Source: an uncultured Verrucomicrobiota bacterium (GTDB taxonomy: Bacteria; Verrucomicrobiota; Verrucomicrobiia; Limisphaerales; UBA1096). Taken from it: a DNA stretch of 10,841 nucleotides. Below, one piece after another: positions 1 through 6,814 of this stretch. Position numbers and translations under genes: made by a program. The DNA lies in assembly GCA_913045395.1 (NCBI GenBank), contig CAJWPV010000014.1, forward strand, positions 1 to 10,841, given 5' to 3'. The first letter of the stretch is position 1. Each line of letters begins with the position of its first letter. Under the pieces are notes generated by a model, which made no database searches, was not told where the DNA came from, and was given only the letters and a program-made list of their open reading frames with translations.

Positions 1-602
1 AGACGCAGCAGCGTATAAATCACCTCGATGCCGTAAAAACCCCGGTCCGTGTAGTCACCAAGGAACACCATATAGCTATTCGGCTTGGCCAAGCGGAAGC
101 CGTCCAGCGTGCCGGCCTTGTTGAGCGAATCGAGCATGGCGATGAACGAGTGAATATCGCCATGAAAATCGCCATGAAAGATTACCTCGCTGCCGGGTGG
201 CACCTGCAGCTTTTGTGCGAACGGTTGAAACGGAATCGGTGGCCTCAGGAAATAAGCCCGATTGGTGTCGAAAAACTCAGCCGCCTTAGGCTTGCCGCCA
301 ACCCAATTCGAGGCGGAGTTCATCGAGCCAATCTTGAACAACTTAAACGCCGCCCGCAGCGCCTTGGCCACCTCCTCAAAGGCGGGAAGCGCGGTCTCGA
401 GCTTGGTCGTTGTCGGTTGACTAAGCAGGACACGATTGCTTGGTAGCTTGGCACAGGCGGCCCGCCAGTGAGCAAATGTCGGATGCTCACCCGAGCGAAA
501 CGTGCCCTCTTCCGCAAGGGCGGCTTGTGCCATACCAAGCGACAGCATCAACAGCAGCGCTTGGCCAATAGGTTTCCGGGGGTGACTTCTCCTTGGTCGC
601 AT
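1..602 (-). CDS. Secreted PPP-type serine/threonine phosphatase (calcineurin-like metallophosphatase), 3' end beyond the window
   Basis: The minus-strand frame is open from an ATG at 602-600 to the left edge, giving 200 visible residues; the stop lies outside. Residues 1-30 look like a Sec signal peptide: a basic stretch (MRPRRSHPRK), then a hydrophobic core ALLLMLSLGMAQAALA ending in ALA before EEG. Two hallmark motifs of PPP phosphatases are visible: GDFHG at 144-148 (family GDxHG) and GDYTDRG at 182-188 (family GDxxDRG), which bind the two catalytic metals. The spacing and flanks (FLGDYTDRGFYGIEVIYTLLR) match the PPP branch well. The GNHE motif and later histidines would lie off the window. 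About 110 residues separate the signal peptide from the first motif, more than in minimal PPP enzymes, and I do not recognise a domain there. Export suggests a periplasmic or surface role; the substrate is unknown. It is divergent from the PQQ-type gene. No clear ribosome binding site precedes the ATG. Confidence 0.85.
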   Translation of the reverse strand, partial: MRPRRSHPRKPIGQALLLMLSLGMAQAALAEEGTFRSGEHPTFAHWRAACAKLPSNRVLLSQPTTTKLETALPAFEEVAKALRAAFKLFKIGSMNSASNWVGGKPKAAEFFDTNRAYFLRPPIPFQPFAQKLQVPPGSEVIFHGDFHGDIHSFIAMLDSLNKAGTLDGFRLAKPNSYMVFLGDYTDRGFYGIEVIYTLLR

Positions 603-711
603 CTTCCAACCGGTCACAAAGAGACTGCTCCCACTTTGGCGCCCATACAAGGCAAAAGGAAAGCATTGCACCGTCTTGTCCCACCGCCTACTTTTCGCTC
701 CTCTGCTCAAC

Positions 712-1980
712 ATGAAAATCAGCTTATTCCGAAGCACAATCACATATTGGACGACTGCCATAGCCATGGCATTCGGAACATTGAGCGGCCAATCCAGCGA
801 CTGGCCTCAGTGGCGCGGCCCCACCTCCAACGGCCATGTGGCCAAGGGCGATCCGCTCCCCGCTAAACTGGACGATTCGCCCAAGGTCATCTGGCGCATC
901 GAAGCCGGTCTCGGCCATTCCGCGCCGGTGACGCAGGGCAACCTGCTGGCCGTCTCCGAGGAACAGGGCGACGCCGAGGTGCTGCGACTCCTCGACAAGC
1001 GCACCGGCCGGGAACTGTGGAAAAAACCTTACGGGCAAACCTACGCGGATGACGGCTTCGGCGCCGGCCCACGCTGCGCACCGCTGTTCGATGGCGACCG
1101 GATATATGTGCAAACCTGCCGGGGCAAGCTGAGTTGCCTAAGCGTCAAGGATGGCTCCATTCTTTGGGACGTCGATTACCAAAAAAAATTCAAGGTCAAG
1201 TGGATCAAGAACAAAAGTCAAAACGAAGGCGCTGCATCACGTCGTGGCTACAGCGGCACGCCGCTGGTCGATGGAGGCCATCTCATCTGCCAAGTCGGCG
1301 GCGCCCCGGGAACAGGTGTGGTTTGCTTCGACAAATTAACCGGCAACGTCATATGGAAATCGCAGGATGACCTGGCCAGCTTCGCCAGCCCGTTGATCAC
1401 GACGCTTGCCGGCAAGCGGCAATTCGTCACACTTGCCACCGAGAAGATTCTCAGCGTGGATATTGAAAAAGGCGAACTCCTCTGGAGCCAACCCGTTCCC
1501 ACACTCTACTTTCGCAACGTCGTCACGCCCATCGCCGCCGGCAACAGCGTGATCACCGCCTCCCACTCCGAGGGTATGCTCTGCATGGGCGGCAGCGGCA
1601 GCGCCGGTGAAGCCGTTCGCAAATGGAAGGACGCCAAGCTCAAGATCAACCTCGCGACACCGGTCGTCGTGGGCGACAGCCTGTACAGCTTCGCCGAGAA
1701 GGATCGGTTCATCTGTGTTGACACCACCACGGGAAAAGTGAACTGGGAGGAACGCGGCTTCGGCAAATTCTACGCCTCGACATTGACCGACGGCAAACAA
1801 ATGCTCGTACTTGGCCAAATGGGCGAATTGATCCTGCTTAATCCCAACCCAAGGGAATACGAGGAACTGGATCGAATGCAGGTATGCGGCAAAACCTGGA
1901 GCTTCCCGGCCTACGCCGGCGGGCAACTGTTCGTCCGCGACAAGAACAGCCTGCAGTGCATCCAACTCACCGGCGAATAA
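712..1980 (+). CDS. Secreted PQQ-binding-like beta-propeller repeat protein
   Basis: The product has 422 residues from the ATG at 712. An in-frame TTG at 676 would add 12 residues, but the ATG places a basic then hydrophobic signal-like segment (MKISLFRSTITYWTTAIAMA) right at the N-terminus, so I prefer it. The mature part opens with WPQWRGP (31-37), typical of PQQ-like propeller proteins in planctomycetes and verrucomicrobia. At least five propeller blades show the repeat [LV]D-x-x-TG-x-x-x-W: LDKRTGRELW near 94, LSVKDGSILW near 142, FDKLTGNVIW near 206, VDIEKGELLW near 249 and VDTTTGKVNW near 336. The fold is that of BamB and of PQQ dehydrogenases, but no dehydrogenase active-site signature or BamB lipobox is evident, so it is probably a scaffold or binding protein rather than an enzyme. 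It ends 27 bases from the convergent oxidoreductase gene. No clear ribosome binding site is seen. The family assignment is firm; the role is unknown. Confidence 0.88.
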   Translation: MKISLFRSTITYWTTAIAMAFGTLSGQSSDWPQWRGPTSNGHVAKGDPLPAKLDDSPKVIWRIEAGLGHSAPVTQGNLLAVSEEQGDAEVLRLLDKRTGRELWKKPYGQTYADDGFGAGPRCAPLFDGDRIYVQTCRGKLSCLSVKDGSILWDVDYQKKFKVKWIKNKSQNEGAASRRGYSGTPLVDGGHLICQVGGAPGTGVVCFDKLTGNVIWKSQDDLASFASPLITTLAGKRQFVTLATEKILSVDIEKGELLWSQPVPTLYFRNVVTPIAAGNSVITASHSEGMLCMGGSGSAGEAVRKWKDAKLKINLATPVVVGDSLYSFAEKDRFICVDTTTGKVNWEERGFGKFYASTLTDGKQMLVLGQMGELILLNPNPREYEELDRMQVCGKTWSFPAYAGGQLFVRDKNSLQCIQLTGE

Positions 1981-1983
1981 CCC

Positions 1984-2003
1984 GCTTGGCCAGGCGCTTG
2001 GCC
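1984..2003. repeat. Two head-to-tail copies of GCTTGGCC in the convergent gap
   Basis: The 27-base gap between two converging stop codons holds GCTTGGCC at 1984-1991 and again at 1996-2003, same orientation, 12 bases apart. The stretch could also fold as a short hairpin (GGCCA at 1988-1992 with TGGCC at 1999-2003), but no T tract follows on either side, so a terminator is not supported. The first copy extends to a 14-base word repeated exactly at 3399-3412. Confidence 0.8.
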
Positions 2004-2007
2004 GGTG

Positions 2008-3363
2008 TCAGACGTTCTCCGGCGTGGGGTGAATCCACGGCGTGCGGTAGGGGCGAATGAGCAGTCTGTTGGCCTCGGCATCGTCAATGACGGTGTGTGT
2101 TTCCGCATCCCACCGCAGCGCGCGACCTCCGAGTTGTTGTGAGAGGTTGGCCAAAATACAGCTGACGGTGGAGATGTGGCCCTGCTCGATGTCGGCGACC
2201 GGGCGGCTGCGCTTGGCCACGGCGTTGAGGAAATCAATCATGTGCACCCGTACTGCTGGGGCAACGTGCCGCTCTAGCGCCTTTTCGGTTTTGTCCTCGG
2301 GGTATTCTTCCAGTTCCATCTTGACGTCGCGATGAACCGGCTTGGCCCCACCGCCGCGCGGAATGAAGTCGTAACTGTTCACGCTCAATTTCAACGTGCC
2401 CTTGTCACCGTAGAGAAATGCCGCCCACGGGTAATCCGGATCGGGCGCATGGCCCCAAGCGCGGTGCTGCCAGACGACCTGCAGGTCGTCGAAGTCGAAG
2501 CACGCGGTCTGCGTATCAGTGGTGTTGGCCTTGGCTTGTTTGTCGACGAGAATGCCGCCCTGCGAAACGATGCTGCTTGGCCAGCCGAGGTCGAGTATCC
2601 AGCGGACCGTATCGAGCATGTGCACGCACATGTCGCCAACGATGCCGTTACTATACTCCATGAAGGCCCGCCATGTACGCGGGTGGCAAAGTTGGTTGTA
2701 CGGTCGAAGCGGCGCCGGGCCACTCCACATGTCATAATCGAGATTTGACGGCGGCTGGCTGTCAGTCGGGTTGCTGCGGTTGCGCATGTGGTAGTAGCAG
2801 CAAACTTCCGCGTGGGCGACATTGCCGAGCAGTCCCTTTTCGACGATCTGCTCGCGGGCCTCCATGAGATGCGGCGTACTGCGACGCTGGGTGCCCACCT
2901 GCACGACACGATTGTATTTTCGAGCCGCCGCGAGCATCGCCTGGCTTTCGACGACGTCAATGCTGGTCGGCTTCTGCACGTACACGTCGCAGCCAGCCTT
3001 GACAGCCTCAATCATCGGCAGCGCATGCCAATGATCCGGCGTGGCAACAAGGACGAGGTCGGGCTTGTTTTCCTGCAGCAACTTTCGGTAGTCGCCATAT
3101 GTTTTCGGACGCCTGCCCGACTTTTGCCGGCGGGCCACCATGTCGGCCGCCTCGGAGAGCATTGTACTGTCGACGTCACACAATGCCACCACCTCGACGG
3201 GGGCAACCTGAATAAGCCGGAAGAGGTCAATCTTGCCGTACCACCCTGTGCCGATGAGTGCCACGCGCTTGGTCGGCCCGCTGGCGATGTCGGCTGCAGT
3301 CGTGGCGATGGACGAGTAAGCCAAACCAGCCGCGCTGGTTCCTAAAAAAGTTCGACGGTTCAC
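2008..3363 (-). CDS. Gfo/Idh/MocA family oxidoreductase with Tat signal
   Basis: The product has 451 residues from a GTG start; a stop codon four codons upstream in frame makes this GTG the furthest possible start. The N-terminus NRRTFLG followed by a short hydrophobic stretch is a twin-arginine (Tat) signal of the RRxFL type, so the folded, cofactor-loaded protein is probably exported. The Rossmann nucleotide site is GTGWYG (residues 38-43). TPDHWH (108-113), DYDMWSGPAP (209-218) and GDMCVHMLD (243-251) are typical of the exported planctomycete/verrucomicrobial subgroup. The family motif EKP, which supplies the catalytic lysine, reads QKP here (130-132): the lysine is kept and the glutamate replaced. 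Family members are NAD(P)-dependent sugar or inositol oxidoreductases, or act on related polyols; the substrate cannot be read from sequence. A strong inverted repeat sits directly before the start codon. The gene converges on the PQQ-type gene and diverges from the LMW phosphatase. Confidence 0.92.
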   Translation of the reverse strand: MNRRTFLGTSAAGLAYSSIATTAADIASGPTKRVALIGTGWYGKIDLFRLIQVAPVEVVALCDVDSTMLSEAADMVARRQKSGRRPKTYGDYRKLLQENKPDLVLVATPDHWHALPMIEAVKAGCDVYVQKPTSIDVVESQAMLAAARKYNRVVQVGTQRRSTPHLMEAREQIVEKGLLGNVAHAEVCCYYHMRNRSNPTDSQPPSNLDYDMWSGPAPLRPYNQLCHPRTWRAFMEYSNGIVGDMCVHMLDTVRWILDLGWPSSIVSQGGILVDKQAKANTTDTQTACFDFDDLQVVWQHRAWGHAPDPDYPWAAFLYGDKGTLKLSVNSYDFIPRGGGAKPVHRDVKMELEEYPEDKTEKALERHVAPAVRVHMIDFLNAVAKRSRPVADIEQGHISTVSCILANLSQQLGGRALRWDAETHTVIDDAEANRLLIRPYRTPWIHPTPENV

Positions 3364-3364
3364 G

Positions 3365-3391
3365 CGATTGGTTTAACGGCTTAACCGATCG
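3365..3391. promoter_or_regulatory. Inverted repeat directly upstream of the oxidoreductase start
   Basis: The arms CGATTGGTT-T-AA (3365-3376) and TTAACC-G-ATCG (3381-3391) pair around the loop CGGC. There are ten Watson-Crick pairs, one G-T pair and one bulged T (3374). It begins one base from the GTG start of the minus-strand gene, where a Shine-Dalgarno site would normally sit. It could be an mRNA hairpin controlling translation or a dimeric repressor site between two divergent genes. No known regulator site is recognised. Confidence 0.5.
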
Positions 3392-3398
3392 AACTCAA

Positions 3399-3431
3399 GC
3401 TTGGCCAGGCGCCAGGTTGCCCTTGGCCAGG
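3399..3431. repeat. Repeated CTTGGCCAGG words in the divergent intergenic gap
   Basis: The 10-base word CTTGGCCAGG occurs at 3400-3409 and 3422-3431, same orientation, 22 bases apart (about two helical turns), ending 20 bases before the LMW phosphatase start. The first copy is part of the 14-base word GCTTGGCCAGGCGC (3399-3412) that also stands at 1984-1997 on the other side of the oxidoreductase gene. Confidence 0.7.
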
Positions 3432-3451
3432 TGGGTGGGTAGGCTTGGGCC

Positions 3452-3934
3452 ATGCGTCTATACAAGTTGCTTTTTGTTTGCATGGGGAACATCTGCCGCT
3501 CCCCTGCAGGCGAGGCGGTGATGCGTCACCTGATCGAAGCCGGAGGCTTGGCCGACCAGATCGAGTGCGACTCGGCGGGAACGATTGCGTTTCACACCGG
3601 CAATCCGCCCGACCAGCGCATGCATGCGGCGGCGAAAAACCGCGGCATCAACACCGGCGGCCAGGCACGCCAGATTTGTGACGATGACTACTATTTGTTC
3701 GACCTAATTTTGACGATGGACGACGAGAACCTGGAAAATATTCGCAGCATGGCGCCGGCCGGCGACTACCCGGCGGAGGTTCGGCCGTTTTGCCACTTCG
3801 TCACCGGGTCCACCGCAACCGAAGTGCCCGACCCGTACTACGGCGGAGCGCAGGGATTCGAGACAGTGCTCGACCTGCTCGAGGACGGATGCGTCAGCCT
3901 GCTCGAACATGCTCGGAGCCAACTCGCTGACTGA
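3452..3934 (+). CDS. Low-molecular-weight protein-tyrosine-phosphatase family protein, probable sugar-amine phosphate phosphatase
   Basis: The product has 160 residues, the normal length for the family, complete from ATG to TGA. The phosphate-binding loop CMGNICRS (residues 10-17) carries the nucleophile Cys10 and Arg16 of the C(x)5R signature. DPYYGG (127-132) carries the general acid Asp127. The fold and catalysis therefore look intact: a cysteinyl-phosphate intermediate and hydrolysis of a phosphomonoester. Some members act on phosphotyrosine proteins. Others, encoded just before a fructosamine-3-kinase homologue, are known to hydrolyse ribulosamine or erythrulosamine 5-phosphate-type substrates. 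Here the kinase homologue starts 6 bases after the stop, so the second role is favoured by context. The enzyme should be cytosolic; no signal or membrane segment is seen. No strong Shine-Dalgarno site precedes the start; the upstream gap holds GCTTGGCC-type repeats. Confidence 0.93.
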   Translation: MRLYKLLFVCMGNICRSPAGEAVMRHLIEAGGLADQIECDSAGTIAFHTGNPPDQRMHAAAKNRGINTGGQARQICDDDYYLFDLILTMDDENLENIRSMAPAGDYPAEVRPFCHFVTGSTATEVPDPYYGGAQGFETVLDLLEDGCVSLLEHARSQLAD

Positions 3935-3940
3935 ACACTC

Positions 3941-4807
3941 ATGTGGGAAGACATCGTTGAGCACATCTTCGCAGCGACCGGGAAGGCGTTGCGACTGTCT
4001 AACGCACAGCCGATCGGCGGCGGTTGCATCAACGAGGCATACCGGCTCGACGGCGATGGCGGCTCGTATTTCGCCAAGCTCAATCGCGCCGACAAACTGG
4101 AAATGCTCGAGGCCGAGGCCGACGGCCTGCGTGACATCGCCGCCACCGGAACCATCCGCGTCCCCCACCCTGTTTGCCACGGCATCAGCGGGAACCGAGC
4201 GTACCTCGTGCTCGAACACATTGAGTTGGGCGGCGGGAGTCCGCAATCTGAAACGGAGCTTGGTCGGCGCTTGGCCGCACTACATGCGGTACCACAGGCG
4301 GGCTTTGGCTGGCGGCGCGACAACACGATTGGCAGCACACCGCAACCGAACCCAGCTAGCGACGATTGGGTGGCATTCCTGCGCGAACATCGGCTTGGCT
4401 TTCAGTGCCGCTTAGCCAAGCGCAACGGCCTGCGTCTCGACGGTACAGATGAAATGCTTGAGCAGTTGGACGGTTTTTTCACTGACTACGAGCCAAGGCC
4501 TTCGCTGCTACACGGTGATTTGTGGAGCGGCAACATGGCATTCGTTCCAAGTGGTGAACCTGTGATCTTTGACCCGGCGACGTACTGCGGCGACCGGGAG
4601 GCGGAGTTCGGCCTGGCAGAGATGTTTGGTGGTTTTGGGAGCGCTTTTTGGTCGGCATACGAAGCTGAGTGGCCGCTCGATCCCGGTTTCGGCAAGCGCA
4701 AGCTGCTGTACCGCCTTTACCACACGCTGAACCACTTCAACATCTTCGGCGGCGGCTATCGTTCAGCAGCGAAAGGAATTGTCGGCCGCTTGCTTCGAGC
4801 ACTGTAA
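3941..4807 (+). CDS. Fructosamine/ketosamine-3-kinase family protein
   Basis: The product has 288 residues, the usual size for the family, and lies 6 bases after the LMW phosphatase, so the two are probably co-transcribed and translationally coupled. The protein-kinase-like (APH) fold is readable: a glycine-rich PIGGGCINEAYR (24-35), YFAKLN (43-48) with the likely ATP-binding Lys46, the hinge-like VLEHIEL (90-96), the catalytic loop HGDLWSGN (191-198) with Asp193, and the metal-binding FDPATYCGDRE (210-220) with Asp211. Family members phosphorylate the third carbon of ketosamines formed when sugars react with amines. The phosphorylated adduct is unstable and falls off, restoring the amine. 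Bacterial members studied mostly prefer ribulosamines and erythrulosamines over fructosamines. Together with the upstream phosphatase it suggests a deglycation repair pair. The gene converges on greA with about 50 bases between the stops. An aminoglycoside-type kinase is less likely because the FDPATYCGDRE form is specific to the fructosamine kinases. Confidence 0.92.
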   Translation: MWEDIVEHIFAATGKALRLSNAQPIGGGCINEAYRLDGDGGSYFAKLNRADKLEMLEAEADGLRDIAATGTIRVPHPVCHGISGNRAYLVLEHIELGGGSPQSETELGRRLAALHAVPQAGFGWRRDNTIGSTPQPNPASDDWVAFLREHRLGFQCRLAKRNGLRLDGTDEMLEQLDGFFTDYEPRPSLLHGDLWSGNMAFVPSGEPVIFDPATYCGDREAEFGLAEMFGGFGSAFWSAYEAEWPLDPGFGKRKLLYRLYHTLNHFNIFGGGYRSAAKGIVGRLLRAL

Positions 4808-4858
4808 AGAGATAAGCCCTGACGATGCCGGCGGGGCTTGGCAAAAAAAACAGTTTAA

Positions 4859-6769
4859 TTACCCAGCGGCATCCTCATCGGCGACCGCGCTTGGCCCAGC
4901 GACGGTGTGCTGCTCGATTGAGTCTATCCGATAGCGCCGGGACTCTTCGTCGACCTCAAGCTTGGCCTCATCGCCTGGTTTTTTACCCAAAAATGCCTGC
5001 CCCAGCGGCGTGAGGTAACTGAGGATTTGGTTGTCGGGATCGCCATCCCAAGCGCCGAGGACGATGAATGTCTCCTGCTTGTTGGTTTCGAGGTTGGTCA
5101 CACCCACCTTGTTGCCAACTGTGACCTGATCGGTCGTGGCGTCGGAAAAGTCGGTCGCTCGTGCGCGTGTCAGATCGAATTCCAGTTCGCCCTTGCGGGA
5201 GAGAAGCAGTTTCTGCATTTCCTTGGCTGCCTTGAACTCGTGATTCTCGCGCAGGTCGCCGTAGCTCCGGGCGACGGCGATTTCCTTGGAGTTCGCCGGG
5301 ATCTTCTCCTTGACCAGTTCCTCATACTCTAGCTTGCGCCGCTCGAGGCTCGGCCAGGAGACGATGAGGGCGTTGTCCTCCCTAACTTGGTCGCCGGAAA
5401 TCATGGTCTGAATCGAGGGGAACTCCTTGACGATGCGGCCCAGCAACGAACGCTTGTCCATGTCGTCAAAGCAATTGGTCGCCTGCAGGGCACGCACCAG
5501 GTCCTCGACCAGTTCAATATCCGCGGTGCCGATCAAATCGGTGATCAGTTCCTGGTCGCTCAGAATCAAATCACCCAGCTTGCTGGTTTTACGATCCTCA
5601 AAACGATCATTTTCAATGGCGGCCATCATTGCATGGAACACATCCGGTCCGAGAATGTCGGCGAAGCTATCGGAACGGTTCTTGCCTATCCATAGCATCA
5701 AATCGGTGCTCGCCTTGCGTTTGCTGATGAGCTTCGTCAGGTTGCCCTTGAACTTGTCGAAATGACCGGTGTCGATGAGGATTTGAACCATTTCCCCCAC
5801 CAACCTAAAACCGGTCTCGTTGATCAATTTCAGGTAGGTATCGACCCAAGTGTCCGGGTGGACCTCGCGAAAAGCCTCAAGAGCAAGCTTCTGCTTGACG
5901 GCGGAAAGGCCCTCGATCACTCCGGCCAAGTTGTCCGCTTTTTCAAAAATGTCGTTTGCGACCAGTTCCTCTTCCTGCGACTGGACGCCAGAACCAGTCC
6001 GGATGGCGTCGCGCAGCAAGACTGCCTCGAGCGCGAGAGATGGCTTGATTCTTAGGTGATTCTTTATGGCGCTATTCAGGATTGCCACCACCTCGTCCAG
6101 CACCGCATCCTTGTTTTCGACATCTCCAATGCCCTTGTAAAGCTCGCCGGCCGCAGCCAACTGCGCCTTCAAGCCCTTGGCATCACGAATGTTGCTCATC
6201 AGCTTTTCCGCCGGAGAGAGTTCCTCGGCGTGGTAGACAATCGGCTCGGTTTTCTTGACCGGCAACTGAAAGTGCCCGTCGCTCTTCATTTCCTTCTTGG
6301 CATCGGACCACCATTTTTTCCAGTCCTCCTCGATGACATCCGGTACCAGCGACTCTTGAATCTGTGCCACGGTAGCCTTCCCACCGTAACTCTCGATAAC
6401 CAGCTTGATCAGTTCGAGGTGCCGCAGGGCACCCATACGCTTCAGTCCGGACAAGTCGGTTGCCTTGCGTGCGAGGATATGGCTTGAACTGAGTGGCTGG
6501 AGAATCTTCGCGGCAAACCCAAGATCCATTGAGTGCCCCGGTTTGGACTGGAAGTCGATGGTGATCTTGGCCATTAACGTATCTACGGTGGTGATCTTCC
6601 CAAACCCCCACGAACGGTGCGTGCAAAATCCAGCAGCCACCAAATCCGTCAGCGCATCCGTCAACTTGGGCTCCAGTTTGCCATCGAGCACCAGTCGCTT
6701 GAACTCGCTCTGGAGTTGATCAGATTGCTCTGTAGTGGTGGTTGCTTCCTCGGTCATTGTGTCGTTCAT
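4859..6769 (-). CDS. greA: Transcription elongation factor GreA, long PVC-type form
   Basis: The product has 636 residues from the ATG at 6769; other in-frame ATGs lie at 6808, 6805 and 6757. I chose 6769 because 6808 would leave only 6 bases to the divergent rsmB start, but no ribosome site decides it. The C-terminal part is a full GreA. A coiled-coil runs from about residue 470 to 540, with the tip ARSYGDLRENHE carrying the two acidic residues (Asp505, Glu508) that stimulate RNA cleavage in the RNA polymerase secondary channel. An FKBP-like domain follows to about 622 with LTPLGQAFLGKKPGDE. The first 460 residues are extra compared with the roughly 158 residues of E. coli GreA. They hold a small WGFGKI / ITIDF / GHSMDLGFAAKIL block (about 54-90) that looks like a Tudor- or CarD-like beta module, then a long helical region rich in charged residues. 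Chlamydial GreA is extended in a similar way. The job of the extension is not known to me. The gene is divergent from rsmB and convergent with the kinase gene. Confidence 0.9.
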   Translation of the reverse strand: MNDTMTEEATTTTEQSDQLQSEFKRLVLDGKLEPKLTDALTDLVAAGFCTHRSWGFGKITTVDTLMAKITIDFQSKPGHSMDLGFAAKILQPLSSSHILARKATDLSGLKRMGALRHLELIKLVIESYGGKATVAQIQESLVPDVIEEDWKKWWSDAKKEMKSDGHFQLPVKKTEPIVYHAEELSPAEKLMSNIRDAKGLKAQLAAAGELYKGIGDVENKDAVLDEVVAILNSAIKNHLRIKPSLALEAVLLRDAIRTGSGVQSQEEELVANDIFEKADNLAGVIEGLSAVKQKLALEAFREVHPDTWVDTYLKLINETGFRLVGEMVQILIDTGHFDKFKGNLTKLISKRKASTDLMLWIGKNRSDSFADILGPDVFHAMMAAIENDRFEDRKTSKLGDLILSDQELITDLIGTADIELVEDLVRALQATNCFDDMDKRSLLGRIVKEFPSIQTMISGDQVREDNALIVSWPSLERRKLEYEELVKEKIPANSKEIAVARSYGDLRENHEFKAAKEMQKLLLSRKGELEFDLTRARATDFSDATTDQVTVGNKVGVTNLETNKQETFIVLGAWDGDPDNQILSYLTPLGQAFLGKKPGDEAKLEVDEESRRYRIDSIEQHTVAGPSAVADEDAAG

Positions 6770-6814
6770 CAGGTAAAACTCGGCCTGCGCCGCCAAAGAC
6801 GGCATCATAGCCCC

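Noticed and set aside
676..711. TTG start giving a longer PQQ-type protein
   Set aside because: The ATG at 712 directly begins a signal-like segment, and the extra 12 residues have no support.
1336..1965. A 209-codon open frame on the minus strand inside the PQQ-type gene
   Set aside because: Antisense shadow of a repeat-bearing propeller gene; no family resemblance.
1988..2003. Short GGCCA/TGGCC hairpin between the two convergent genes as a bidirectional terminator
   Set aside because: The stem is only five pairs, arises from two copies of the dispersed octamer, and has no T tract on either side.
2788..3345. A 185-codon open frame on the plus strand inside the oxidoreductase gene
   Set aside because: Antisense shadow of a gene with clear Rossmann motifs.
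4814..4850. Hairpin AAGCCC/GGGCTT followed by a run of eight A between the fructosamine kinase and greA stops
   Set aside because: A terminator needs Ts after the stem on the transcribed sense. On the plus strand the run is A; on the minus strand the T run precedes the hairpin. The loop is 14 bases. It does not fit a Rho-independent terminator in either direction.
6617..6814. Upstream extension of rsmB to an ATG at 6617
   Set aside because: The added 66 codons are antisense to greA and do not resemble the RsmB N-terminus, which begins naturally after the GTG at 6815.
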